In this document: positions 15,662 through 23,484 of the stretch, one piece after another | Numbering within the stretch: position 1 is the stretch's first letter | Layout: each line of letters starts with the position of its first letter | Assembly (NCBI GenBank): GCA_043731355.1 | Contig: JAYTJE010000043.1 | Coordinates: 1 to 26,727 of the forward strand | Origin: GWC2-56-14 sp043731355 | Lineage (GTDB): Bacteria; Nitrospirota; UBA9217 | DNA length: 26,727 bases | Direction: 5' to 3' | Notes under the pieces: generated by a model | Databases searched by the model: none | Seen by the model: only the letters and a program-made list of their open reading frames with translations | Told to the model about the DNA's origin: nothing | Position numbers and translations under genes: made by a program

Positions 15662-16642
15662 TTACGCCCTGCCGAGCTTGAGCAGCAGATTCTCGGCAAC
15701 GAGCTGCGCGCTGACGCGACGGTCGAGAAGCTTTCTGCTCGACGTGAACAGCTCCAGGTCAAGCAGCATCCCCGGAAGCGACCGGTGTTCACACCACTGC
15801 CGGAGCAGGTCCCGGCGGCCTCCATTTACCAGCAGGCGCTCTTCGCTGGTCTCGCGATAGACCACGGCATCGCGAAGCCATTCGATCCCGACGTCGAGCA
15901 GGCGTTCAAGCCGCTCGCGGTCCTTGCCATAGGCCTCCGCCTGGTGAAGCGTCTCGCCGGGACTAAGGCGCCCCAGCCCGCTCCAGAGCGTCAGGACCTC
16001 ATCACGGAGCGCCTTTTCCGTGTCAAGTTCCATTTCGATGCCGCGGCCCAGACTCCCCTGCGCGAGCGCGGCGAGGAACCATGCGTCTTCTTCCGAGACG
16101 CCGCGCTTGCGGACCAGGGCCGCCGCAAGCGTATGCCGGGGCAGCGGATGGAACACGACCTCCTGACATCGTGACCGGATGGTCGGCAAAAGGCTCCGCG
16201 GCATGGCGGTGATCAGGATAATGAGAGCATCGCCCGGGGGTTCTTCGAGGGTCTTTAAGAACGCATTGGACGAGGCCGGGTTCAACCCCTCCGCCCCATC
16301 AACGAGCAGGACCTTCTTGTTCCCTTCGAACGGCCTGAGCGCAAGGTCGGCCTGCGCCTCCCGCACCTGGTCGATCTTGATCTCGCTCCCTTCGGCAGCC
16401 AGGAGATGCACATCCGGATGGCCGCCTGAAGCTACTTTTCTGCACGACGGGCAGCTGCCGCAACCACCGTCAGGAGTCGTTGCAAGGCAGTTTACGGCCG
16501 CGGCAAGACCCAGGGCCGCCATTTTTTTGCCGATGCCCGATTCACCTGAGAACAGATAGGCATGGGCGAGCGTTTCATGGGCAAGGGCCCGCTTCAAAAT
16601 TTGCAGCGGCCCCTCATGGCCTTCGATGTCGTTAAAGTTCAT
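15662..16642 (-). CDS. holB: DNA polymerase III delta-prime subunit
   Basis: The 326-aa protein is a clamp-loader subunit. It has FNDIEGHEGPLQILKRAL at the start, a P-loop-like GESGIGKK (about residues 35-42), a four-Cys zinc module (C-ATTPDGGC-GSC-PSC), KVLLVDGAEGLNPASSNAFL and the SRC-type motif TIRSRCQ. The final P-loop position is Lys where Ser or Thr is usual, which fits a delta-prime subunit that need not hydrolyse ATP. It acts in the beta-clamp loader at the replication fork. It starts 7 bp after tmk stops and is followed by ricT, a conserved gene order. Confidence 0.93.
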   Translation of the reverse strand: MNFNDIEGHEGPLQILKRALAHETLAHAYLFSGESGIGKKMAALGLAAAVNCLATTPDGGCGSCPSCRKVASGGHPDVHLLAAEGSEIKIDQVREAQADLALRPFEGNKKVLLVDGAEGLNPASSNAFLKTLEEPPGDALIILITAMPRSLLPTIRSRCQEVVFHPLPRHTLAAALVRKRGVSEEDAWFLAALAQGSLGRGIEMELDTEKALRDEVLTLWSGLGRLSPGETLHQAEAYGKDRERLERLLDVGIEWLRDAVVYRETSEERLLVNGGRRDLLRQWCEHRSLPGMLLDLELFTSSRKLLDRRVSAQLVAENLLLKLGRA

Positions 16643-16649
16643 GGAAGGT

Positions 16650-17288
16650 TCAGCTCAAACATTGGTCCACGAGCTCCCTGATTGTTTCCTGCACTTGGAG
16701 CGGCGGCAGCGCCGCGTCGACGATCTTCATGCGGTCAGGCGCTTCCCGCGCCAGCGCCAGGTACCCCTGACGGACGCGCTCATGGAACGCAAGCGCTTCG
16801 TTTTCGAACCGCGCTTCCGCCTCGAGCCCCTGCTGGTCGTTCCGGCTGCGGGCGCGGGCAAGGCCCACGGCGGCCTCCACATCAAGAACGATTGTCAGGT
16901 CCGGCCGCATCCCGGCGGTCACGATCCGGTCGAGAGCATGGATCACCGTAAGGTCCAGTCCGCGCCCGTAGCCCTGATAGGCGATCGTCGCATCCGAGAA
17001 CCGGTCGCACAATACAACCATGCCGCTTGCGAGTGCGGGACGGACCACTTGCGTAAGATGCTGCGCGCGGCTTGCGGCATAGAGCAGCAGCTCGGCTTGC
17101 GGGTCAAGGGCTTTATTCGCGGGATCGAGGAGGACCTTCCTCACCTGGTCGCCGATCGGCGTTCCGCCGGGCTCCCGGGTGAGCATAACAGCCCGCTGTT
17201 TCGATCTCAGGTACTCGGTGAGCAGGGTGATCTGAGAGGACTTGCCCGAACCTTCAATTCCTTCAAACGTGATGAACCGGCCCCTCAC
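16650..17288 (-). CDS. tmk: Thymidylate kinase
   Basis: The 212-aa enzyme phosphorylates dTMP to dTDP. The P-loop reads FEGIEGSGKSSQ (about residues 8-19), and TREPGGTPIG and DRFSDATIAYQGYGR supply the substrate and DR(Y/F) motifs. The lid region around ARSRNDQQGLEAE contains the expected Arg residues. It starts at a GTG placed directly after the TAG of the upstream ATPase gene, with GGAG about 9 bases before, so translation is coupled. holB follows after 7 bp. Length and motifs are normal. Confidence 0.96.
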   Translation of the reverse strand: MRGRFITFEGIEGSGKSSQITLLTEYLRSKQRAVMLTREPGGTPIGDQVRKVLLDPANKALDPQAELLLYAASRAQHLTQVVRPALASGMVVLCDRFSDATIAYQGYGRGLDLTVIHALDRIVTAGMRPDLTIVLDVEAAVGLARARSRNDQQGLEAEARFENEALAFHERVRQGYLALAREAPDRMKIVDAALPPLQVQETIRELVDQCLS

Positions 17289-19196
17289 CTATTTGAGCTC
17301 CGCGTACACGTCGCCGGCAATTTTGAGCTCCGGATTGGACGTGAACAGGACCACCTGGGTCCTGGCGCCGAGCGAGCGGAGGACCTGGCACGCCGCCTTC
17401 TGACGCATCGGATCGAAACCGGCCAGCGGGTCGTCAAGCAGCAGCGGCAGCCGCCGCTTTCCCGCCAGGGCCTCGACGATCCCGGTCCTGATGCAAAAGG
17501 AGATCAGCTCCTGCGTACTGGGACTCAGGTCCGCAACCTGCGCTGCCGTGTTGTCCTTGCCATGGACCAGGGGCCCGGCATCGCCGGCGATCTCGATCCG
17601 TACATATTTTCCAGCCGTGACCGCCGTAAGATTTCGCTGCGCCGCAGCCTCAACAGCGGGAATGAGCGTCTCCATTTCGATCGCGCCGATGCGGCTGGCT
17701 ATGCCGAGCTCCTCCAGAAAACCCGCGCCCGGCGCAACACCGCCGAGGTCAGGGGCGCCAAAATCACCCAGGTCCGGCGCACCAACATCCCAGGAAGGGG
17801 CGGATGAAGGACCGCCGCCCGGCAGTTCCGACTCGATCCGGTCAATATCCTGCCGGAGGCTGTAGGTATCCACTGCATTGTGCGCCACGGCCCGGGCGGC
17901 CTTCTCGAGTTCAATGACCTCCAACTGCTGGTTCTGGTAGTCCTCAAGAAGCGCCTTGTGCGTCACGCCGCCGTAAATACGCTGCTGCTGCTCCGCGATC
18001 TCTTCGCGAAGCGAGAGAAAATGCCGGTAATTGTCCACCTTTTCCTTAAGCTCTTCCGTTGTCTTTGACCCCGTCGTCTTCATGCAGGCCATGATGGACG
18101 CCCCGCCCAGTTCAAAATTCTTTCCCAGGGCGATCCGGTCCGCCTCAAGCGCGCCGATTTCTTTCTGCACCACCTTGCGCTGCGCGCTCCCGCGCGTGCC
18201 CCTATACCAGGCAGAGACAATAAAGACGGCGGCTACGAGTATCCCGAGCGGGAAAAAGTAATCCAGTTTCGGATAGCTCGGAAGCACCGCCAGCGCGGCG
18301 ATGAGCGACAGCCCCGCCACGGCAGCTCCGGCGATGAACAGCTTGTCGGAAAAGAGGTTCGCCTCCGGCATACTGTCAAGCTGCGCCTTGAGCGCCGCGA
18401 TTTGCTCCTGCAGGTCGTCGGAGTCGGCCATCCTTTTGCTCTGCTGCTCCACATGGGCGTCAATCAGCTCGGTAAGGTTCGGCGGCAGGTCCGCACAGCC
18501 TTTCAGCTCTTCGAGGCGCGCTTCCATTTCAGCATATTTGTTATCGATCTCGTCGAGGGACTCCAGCTTCTTATGAAGCTCATCGAGCCTGAGCTTGCCT
18601 GACTGCAGCCGATACTCGGCATCGGCGGCTTCCTCCGCCTTGCGAAGCGTCTCGCGAAGCTCGGCAAGCCTTGCTTCGCTGGCCGCTGCCTTGCCGGACT
18701 TCGCGGCAGGCTGTTTGAGGACGGGCGGGGCAGCCACGGGAGCGGCAGTGGACACGGAGCGGACCGCGCGCTGGTCCCGGCGGAGAATGAAGATCCTTGC
18801 GTATTCCTCTTCCGCGATGCCGGCGGTCAACCCGGCCATAAAGGGCACGGCGCTTTCCCAGGTCTTGTACATGAGGCTAAATTCCTTGGTGGCGGGATTA
18901 TATTTTGAAAGGTTCACCGCGCGTTTTGAAAAGTCCTGGATCAGCCGGTAATAGCCGCCGTCGTCACTGTAAATGACCAGCGCGCCGCGGGAAGCGTCCG
19001 GCGCAAAACGCGAGATGAGCGGGGCTATGCGTGAGGGTTCGTCCACGGGAAAGAGCAGCCGCTGCATGCTGTCCACGGCCGCGGTCTTGCCGACTTCGTT
19101 GCCCGCGGCAACAAGATTGAAACCGCTTTGAAACCTGAGGCGGGCCAGTTCACGAAAGCCCCGGACCCCCTGCATCACGAGCTCCACCAGGAACAT
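17289..19196 (-). CDS. YhaN-like membrane-anchored SMC/Rad50-type ATPase
   Basis: The 635-aa protein has an SMC/Rad50-like head. Walker A is AAGNEVGKT (residues 31-38), the signature is LSPSTQELISF, Walker B is LPLLLDDPLAGFD (from about 583), and the closing strand reads TQVVLFTSNP. Long coiled coils lie between them. Two hydrophobic segments (about 287-305 and 313-330) form a membrane hairpin inside the coil, as in YhaN-type proteins. Such ATPases often pair with an SbcD-like nuclease, but none is in the window. The ATG at 19196 is chosen: AAAGGAG precedes it, and an earlier ATG lies inside the promoter. It is followed at once by tmk. Confidence 0.78.
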   Translation of the reverse strand: MFLVELVMQGVRGFRELARLRFQSGFNLVAAGNEVGKTAAVDSMQRLLFPVDEPSRIAPLISRFAPDASRGALVIYSDDGGYYRLIQDFSKRAVNLSKYNPATKEFSLMYKTWESAVPFMAGLTAGIAEEEYARIFILRRDQRAVRSVSTAAPVAAPPVLKQPAAKSGKAAASEARLAELRETLRKAEEAADAEYRLQSGKLRLDELHKKLESLDEIDNKYAEMEARLEELKGCADLPPNLTELIDAHVEQQSKRMADSDDLQEQIAALKAQLDSMPEANLFSDKLFIAGAAVAGLSLIAALAVLPSYPKLDYFFPLGILVAAVFIVSAWYRGTRGSAQRKVVQKEIGALEADRIALGKNFELGGASIMACMKTTGSKTTEELKEKVDNYRHFLSLREEIAEQQQRIYGGVTHKALLEDYQNQQLEVIELEKAARAVAHNAVDTYSLRQDIDRIESELPGGGPSSAPSWDVGAPDLGDFGAPDLGGVAPGAGFLEELGIASRIGAIEMETLIPAVEAAAQRNLTAVTAGKYVRIEIAGDAGPLVHGKDNTAAQVADLSPSTQELISFCIRTGIVEALAGKRRLPLLLDDPLAGFDPMRQKAACQVLRSLGARTQVVLFTSNPELKIAGDVYAELK

Positions 19197-19227
19197 AGCG
19201 AAGGCTCCTTTCATCAAAATTTTCGCT

Positions 19228-19256
19228 ACTATAGCGCAAGTTGGCGCAAGTTGCAA
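19228..19256 (-). promoter_or_regulatory. Promoter of the yhaN-tmk-holB-ricT-metG unit with tandem operator
   Basis: The minus strand has TTGCAA (19251-19256), 17 bp, TATAGT (19228-19233). The spacer contains two perfect tandem copies of gcgcaagttg (19234-19243 and 19244-19253, plus strand), one helical turn apart. Transcription would begin near 19221, leaving a leader of about 25 nt with AAAGGAG before the ATG at 19196. Confidence 0.6.
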
Positions 19257-19366
19257 CAGGGAAAAGGGAGCAGAATGTGAAATTGCATCAACAAAACCGG
19301 AGGATAGGACGGCGGAAAGACGATGTCAGGTTCGTAATGCGATAGACGTTATGAAGTCGGACGAGG

Positions 19367-19651
19367 TCACACCCGGCCCTGTGCAAGGATATACACAAGA
19401 TCATGATCGCGCCTGCCTACCGCGATAACAACAACCACCTGGCGCTTGTCGTCAACTTCATATACGAGCCGGTAACCAGCGTCCCTGAGTTTGATCTTGT
19501 AGCAGTCCGGCATTCCGGACAGGCGAGCTGAAGCAACATGAGGTGAGGTAAGACGTGCGGCGAGTCTTTTTTTGAACTGCGCTTTGATGCTTTCGTCGAG
19601 TTTATGCCACTCCTTCAAGGCTGACTTCTTGAATTCGAGCTTATAGCTCAT
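19367..19651 (-). CDS. relE: RelE/ParE-family toxin, Phd-linked module
   Basis: The 94-aa protein is a RelE toxin. YKLEFKKSALKEWHKLDES begins the fold, RLSGMPDCYKIKLRDAGYRLVYEV gives the conserved strands, and VVVVIAVGRRDHDLVYI closes it. Arg residues in RRDHD and the Tyr near the end are typical of the ribosome-dependent nuclease site. The ATG at 19651 overlaps the antitoxin stop region by 11 bases, so the pair is coupled. A TTG three bases upstream is less likely. The gene lies between the tmk operon promoter and the TrpE/PabB gene, all on the minus strand. Confidence 0.88.
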   Translation of the reverse strand: MSYKLEFKKSALKEWHKLDESIKAQFKKRLAARLTSPHVASARLSGMPDCYKIKLRDAGYRLVYEVDDKRQVVVVIAVGRRDHDLVYILAQGRV

Positions 19652-19886
19652 CAAGCGTTACCTTGACGGAGGGCTCGTTCCTGCGCGTCTTCACCAGACG
19701 GCGAAGCTCGATATCGTCAAGCCGCTCCAACAGCGCTTCAAAAGATGCGGCAGGCACAAGATACGCGGTGGCCCGGTTATGATTGAGGATAGCCACGGGT
19801 TCGCCCTGCGCCTGGGTTATAACGCCCGAAGGGTTTTTTTTCAGATCACTGATGCTGACCGACGAATGCGCGTGAATTCGTTGCAT
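19641..19886 (-). CDS. Phd/YefM-family antitoxin of the RelE pair
   Basis: The protein is about 81 aa. The N-terminal domain reads SSVSISDLKKNPSGVITQAQGEPVAILNHNRATAYLVPAASFEAL, the Phd/YefM pattern with its DNA-binding fold and PVAIL strand. The C-terminal tail (LVKTRRNEPSVKVTLDEL) should wrap the toxin. The ATG at 19886 follows GGAAAGGAG. An in-frame ATG 30 bases further up overlaps the -10 hexamer and is rejected. The gene sits first, the toxin second, with an 11-base overlap. Autoregulation through the promoter repeats at 19916-19944 is expected. Confidence 0.88.
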   Translation of the reverse strand: MQRIHAHSSVSISDLKKNPSGVITQAQGEPVAILNHNRATAYLVPAASFEALLERLDDIELRRLVKTRRNEPSVKVTLDEL

Positions 19887-19915
19887 AGCTTTCTCCTTTC
19901 CGATATTGAGGACCA

Positions 19916-19944
19916 ATTATAGGTCATTATTTAGGTCATTGCAA
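19916..19944 (-). promoter_or_regulatory. Phd/RelE promoter with direct-repeat operator
   Basis: The minus strand has TTGCAA (19939-19944), 17 bp, TATAAT (19916-19921), a near-consensus promoter. Two copies of taggtcatt (19920-19928 and 19932-19940, plus strand) lie 12 bp apart across the core, a likely antitoxin binding site. Confidence 0.65.
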
Positions 19945-19986
19945 GCAATTATCGCGGCGGAGTCCTTCGCAGGAATTGCAGGCTGC

Positions 19987-21510
19987 TTAAAGCCGCTCTA
20001 TTGCCCTTTTCAGTGCCTCCGCCTTCTCCAGTGTCTCGTCGTACTCCCGCTGCGGAACGGAGTCGGCAACGATCCCGGCGCCGACCTGGACATGGGCCTT
20101 TTGGTCCTTGACCACGAAAGTCCGGATGATGATGTTCATATCCATGTCGCCCGTGTTCGCCAGATATCCGATGGACCCGGTATAGGGGCCGCGCGCCACC
20201 GGCTCCAGCTCGTCAATGATCTCCATGCAGCGCACCTTCGGCACACCGGTGATCGTGCCGCCCGGGAACACGGCGCGGATGAGATCGCAGGCGTCCTTTC
20301 CCGGGGACAGCGTACCGCGCACGTTCGAAACGATATGAATAACGTGTGAATAATCCTCGACCACCATCAGTTCATCCACCGCGACGGTGCCATAGTCGCA
20401 CACCCGGCCGAGATCGCTCCGCTCAAGGTCAAGCAGCATGATATGCTCGGCGCGCTCCTTTTCATTCGTCAGGAGCTCTGCGGACAACCCCTGGGTCTCG
20501 CTGCTGTCGCTGCCCCGGCGGCGCGTACCCGCGATGGGCCGCGTGTCCGCCACGCCTTTCACCAGCCGGACAAGCCGCTCCGGCGATGAGCTGACCAGCT
20601 GCAGCCCTTCGAAGTCGAGAAAGGCGGCGAAAGGAGAAGGATTAATCTCACGCAGGACCTGATAGAGATGCAGGGGGTCCACAGCGCCGATATTCGCCGT
20701 GAACCGCTGGGAAAGATTCGCCTGGTAGATGTCTCCTGCGGCTATGTACTCCTTGCAGCGGAGCACCATCGCTTCAAAGTCCTCGCGCGGCATGTTCGGT
20801 TCAAGACGCACCTGGCCGTTACCCGTTCCCGTTGAAGCAGGTGGACGCGCCAAAACCGAGGCACGAAGCTTTTCTTCCGTGGACGAAAGACGTGCCACGG
20901 CCTCATCATACAGCCGTTCCCACTGGTCCGGCTCGGGCCGGCGATACCCCATTTCCTGTTCCCGCGCTCCGGGGTTCACGATGATCCAGCACCGGTTCAG
21001 GAGGTGGTCGAAAGCAACGACCAGGTCGACGAACACGAAATAGGCTTCGGGAATATCGAGATCGCGCTTCGCCTGCCGCGGGACCGCTTCAAATTGACGA
21101 ACAAAGTCGTAGGAAAAAAATCCCACTGCCCCGCCGGTAAAGGGCGGCAGGCCCTTGATGAGCTCGGTGCGGTAATTAGACAACAGCTCCCGCAGTTTCA
21201 GAAGCGGTTTTTTATTGACTGTCGCACGACGCCCGTACTTGCCCGCAGGCGTTGCCGACAGGCACAGTTCCACATTCTCACCCTTGGAGCGGAAGATAAG
21301 GTAGGGCTCTGCCGTGACAAAGGAGTACCTGCCCGTCCGCTCGTTGACCCGGGCGCTCTCGAGCAGCACCGCATGGCCACCTGACCGGAGTGCTTCGAGT
21401 GCCGCCACGGGGGTGAGCGCAGGCTGGTCAATAACGGCATGAAGCGGCAAGATGCGTCCGTTGCGGGCAGCATGGAGGAATTCCTGTTTTGATGGCGTTA
21501 TGGTATCCAT
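19987..21510 (-). CDS. trpE/pabB: Chorismate-binding synthase component I (TrpE/PabB family)
   Basis: The 507-aa protein uses chorismate and ammonia from a glutaminase partner to make anthranilate (TrpE) or aminodeoxychorismate (PabB). Family landmarks are the N-terminal LLESARVNERTGRYSF (about residues 49-64), RPIAGTRRRG, ELLTNEKERAEHIMLLDLERSDLGRV, GPYTGSIGYL and AGIVADSVPQREYDETL. The signatures are mixed: PIAGT points to anthranilate synthase, while FPGGTITGVPK and GDMDMNI look more like PabB. The LLES element can bind tryptophan in TrpE. No trpG, trpD or pabA is next to it. There is no ribosome-binding site, because the message starts only about 10 bases before the ATG. Confidence 0.85.
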   Translation of the reverse strand: MDTITPSKQEFLHAARNGRILPLHAVIDQPALTPVAALEALRSGGHAVLLESARVNERTGRYSFVTAEPYLIFRSKGENVELCLSATPAGKYGRRATVNKKPLLKLRELLSNYRTELIKGLPPFTGGAVGFFSYDFVRQFEAVPRQAKRDLDIPEAYFVFVDLVVAFDHLLNRCWIIVNPGAREQEMGYRRPEPDQWERLYDEAVARLSSTEEKLRASVLARPPASTGTGNGQVRLEPNMPREDFEAMVLRCKEYIAAGDIYQANLSQRFTANIGAVDPLHLYQVLREINPSPFAAFLDFEGLQLVSSSPERLVRLVKGVADTRPIAGTRRRGSDSSETQGLSAELLTNEKERAEHIMLLDLERSDLGRVCDYGTVAVDELMVVEDYSHVIHIVSNVRGTLSPGKDACDLIRAVFPGGTITGVPKVRCMEIIDELEPVARGPYTGSIGYLANTGDMDMNIIIRTFVVKDQKAHVQVGAGIVADSVPQREYDETLEKAEALKRAIERL

Positions 21511-21526
21511 AATCGTTTATTGTCCG

Positions 21527-21555
21527 ATATTAAAGACTCCGACGCGGACGGTCAA
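21527..21555 (-). promoter_or_regulatory. Promoter of the TrpE/PabB gene, giving an almost leaderless mRNA
   Basis: The minus strand has TTGACC (21550-21555), 17 bp, TAATAT (21527-21532). The start point would be near 21520, about 10 bases before the ATG at 21510. This leaves no space for a trp-type attenuator. Confidence 0.6.
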
Positions 21556-21596
21556 GATAAAATTAAATTAAAAATAATTCCAACCTTGACATTTTG

Positions 21597-21605
21597 TGCT
21601 ATACT
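21597..21605 (+). promoter_or_regulatory. Extended -10 promoter for the candidate RNA
   Basis: The plus strand reads TGC-TATACT, an extended -10 element (21597-21605), behind an A+T-rich stretch (21557-21579). A TTGACA just upstream (21586-21591) is too close, at 8 bp, to be its -35, although it could serve a weaker -10 at 21609-21614. Transcription would start near 21612 and head into the gap. Confidence 0.4.
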
Positions 21606-21611
21606 TCAATT

Positions 21612-22013
21612 AAGCAATACATGATCTTTGAGACGAAGAAAGTTCATAATGGCGTTGCCGGACCATCACCGCTTGGTGTAAGCATTTTAACACCGCTTAC
21701 CAGGGAAGACGGTCGGTTGTTCTGATATGCCGAGATTGGAAAGCGGGCTGCAAGTTGAGCGGTCAGGCTCCCATTCTTCAGGGTTCAGGATGGCAGGAAC
21801 TACCGAAAGCCCTACGCCGGCTGCGAAAACGGGAGAAAGGGTTCAAAATTTATACTGGGACGGAACTGCAGAAACCGCAGAACCAAAGAAACACAGTGTA
21901 GAATTCCCGTAAGTATCAGCTGGCTCTACGGATCGTTAAAATCCTTGGCCCGCAGGCAACGCCTTTTTTATGATTCAGTAAGCCGACCATGACACACATG
22001 GTCGGCTTTTTTT
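21612..22013 (+). ncRNA. Candidate uncharacterised structured RNA of about 400 nt
   Basis: This 500-bp gap has no credible protein gene but has the parts of a transcription unit. On the plus strand there is a TGCTATACT promoter at the left, short hairpins (GTAAGC, 21678-21683, with GCTTAC, 21695-21700; CACC-GCTT-GGTG, 21667-21678; CTGC and GCAG around 21870), and two terminators in series at the right. Two copies of caccgctt (21667-21674 and 21691-21698) could form alternative pairs. I do not recognise it as RNase P, tmRNA, 6S, SRP or a known riboswitch. It could equally be a decayed gene with a chance terminator, so the call is tentative. Confidence 0.35.
21952..22013 (+). terminator. Tandem plus-strand terminators ending the candidate RNA
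   Basis: The second is very strong: gccgaccatg (21982-21991), loop acaca, catggtcggc (21997-22006), a perfect 10-bp stem, followed by seven T (22007-22013). The first is short: aggc-aac-gcct, then six T at about 21964-21969. There is no plus-strand protein gene to terminate. The hairpin could also protect the 3' end of the minus-strand ASKHA message. Confidence 0.75.
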
Positions 22014-22014
22014 A

Positions 22015-23484
22015 TCACGCCTTCAGCATCTCGGGATTCGTATGGGGAATGAACACGGCTCCCAGATACTCCTGCATGAACTCCGGGGCGTCATCCATGG
22101 GTTTGTAGGTGATCTTTTCCGCAAGAGCGTTCACTGTCCGCACCAGTTCTCCGTCCATGAGCAGCAGGCGCGCTCCGGCGAGCGAAGAGTTCCCGAGCGG
22201 TTTGACAATCTCTGTCGGCCAGGTCGGCAGCATGCCGATGCCCACCGCCTTTCCCGCGTTAATGCCCGTGCCGAGCGCTCCGGCAACATAGACGTTCTTG
22301 ATATCACCGAAGGAGATGCCGACAGCACGGGTGAGCACCAGAAGCAGCGTGAACAGGGCGGCCTTGGATTTCATAAAGCTCTGGAGTTCGTTCTGCGTGA
22401 TGTATAATGAATCCTCACAATCACAGTCGATAGCGAAGGCCGGCTCACCCTCCCGGATCGTCACGTGCTCGCCGGGCTTCAGGACCCCGCTTTTATCGAT
22501 CACTCCCGCCTGGTACAGCTCATAGAGCAGGCTCACCATGCCGGAGCCGCAGATCCCTTCGGCCGGACCCTGGTCAAAGGTTTTGCACGTGATGTTCTGA
22601 CCGTCCAGGGTGACATCGTACACGATCCCCTTCTTTGCCCGCTTCCCGATCCTGCTGATCCCTTCTTCGAGCGCGGGGCCGGCCGCGCCGGCGCCCACGA
22701 TCATCCAGTCCCGGTTCCCGATCACCACCTCCGCGTTGGTGCCCACGTCGATCAGGATCGAGATTGTTTCCGACCGGTACATGCCTGACGAGAGGATCCC
22801 CGCGGTAATGTCGCCCCCCACATAGCTTCCCGCGTTCGGGAACACATACACGAGCGCTTCCGGATTCAGCTGAAGATGCAATTCAGCGGCGTTCAAGAAG
22901 CCCGGGGTCCTTACCACCGGCACATAGGGATAGACCGGGATCGTGCTGATATCGAGACCCAGAAAGAAATGGGTCATGACGGTATTGCCTGCTACAGTCA
23001 TTGCGTGGATATCGCTTTGGCTGACGCCCGCTTCGAGGCAGAGGGTCGAGATAAGTTCGTTGATGCCCTGGATCAAAACATCGTAAACGTCCCTGCCGCG
23101 AATTGACATGGAATTATGCATGCGGGTCATGATATCGCTGCCAAAGGCGACCTGCGGATTTTCCCGGCTGCGGGTCAGCACATCCTGGCGGCCCACATTG
23201 TCATAGAGCAAGGCCACGAGGTTCGTGGTCCCCAGGTCAAGCGCCACGGAATAGGAGCGGTCCGTCCCGGCGTCAATAAGCCGGCATTCCGCTCCGGCCC
23301 GTGCGATGATGCAGGGAAACGCCTGTCCTGCATGCACGAGCGCGGGAAGCTTTTTCAGGACTGCCAGCGAAATTGCCAGCGGGCCAAGCCCGACCGTGTC
23401 CTCTATCCGCTGGTCATGGGCGCGGCGGTCATCATTCGTCGGCGGGGGAGGATGAATGGTTATTTTTTCTATCAGCGCGGTCAT
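22015..23484 (-). CDS. ASKHA/DUF4445 ATPase, RACo-like, without its 2Fe-2S domain
   Basis: The 489-aa protein matches the reductive activators of corrinoid proteins (RACo/RamA-like, DUF4445). Residues 1-75 correspond to the linker and middle domain (IEKITIHPPPP, then AISLAVLKKLPALV), followed by the ASKHA fold: YSVALDLGTTNLVALL (phosphate 1), TVAGNTVMTHFFLGLD, ISILIDVGTNAEVVIG (phosphate 2), EGICGSGMVSLLYELYQAGVID, and VYVAGALGTGINAGKAVGIGMLP. Family members usually carry an N-terminal 2Fe-2S ferredoxin domain of about 90 aa, absent here. RACo-type proteins use ATP to reduce Co(II) corrinoids. The ATG overlaps the stop of the HigA gene by four bases (ATGA). Whether it still activates corrinoids is open. 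Confidence 0.82.
   Translation of the reverse strand: MTALIEKITIHPPPPTNDDRRAHDQRIEDTVGLGPLAISLAVLKKLPALVHAGQAFPCIIARAGAECRLIDAGTDRSYSVALDLGTTNLVALLYDNVGRQDVLTRSRENPQVAFGSDIMTRMHNSMSIRGRDVYDVLIQGINELISTLCLEAGVSQSDIHAMTVAGNTVMTHFFLGLDISTIPVYPYVPVVRTPGFLNAAELHLQLNPEALVYVFPNAGSYVGGDITAGILSSGMYRSETISILIDVGTNAEVVIGNRDWMIVGAGAAGPALEEGISRIGKRAKKGIVYDVTLDGQNITCKTFDQGPAEGICGSGMVSLLYELYQAGVIDKSGVLKPGEHVTIREGEPAFAIDCDCEDSLYITQNELQSFMKSKAALFTLLLVLTRAVGISFGDIKNVYVAGALGTGINAGKAVGIGMLPTWPTEIVKPLGNSSLAGARLLLMDGELVRTVNALAEKITYKPMDDAPEFMQEYLGAVFIPHTNPEMLKA

Noticed and set aside
21727..21912. A 61-codon plus-strand open frame inside the candidate RNA
   Set aside because: No ribosome-binding site and a composition unlike a protein; the hairpins and terminators fit an RNA better.
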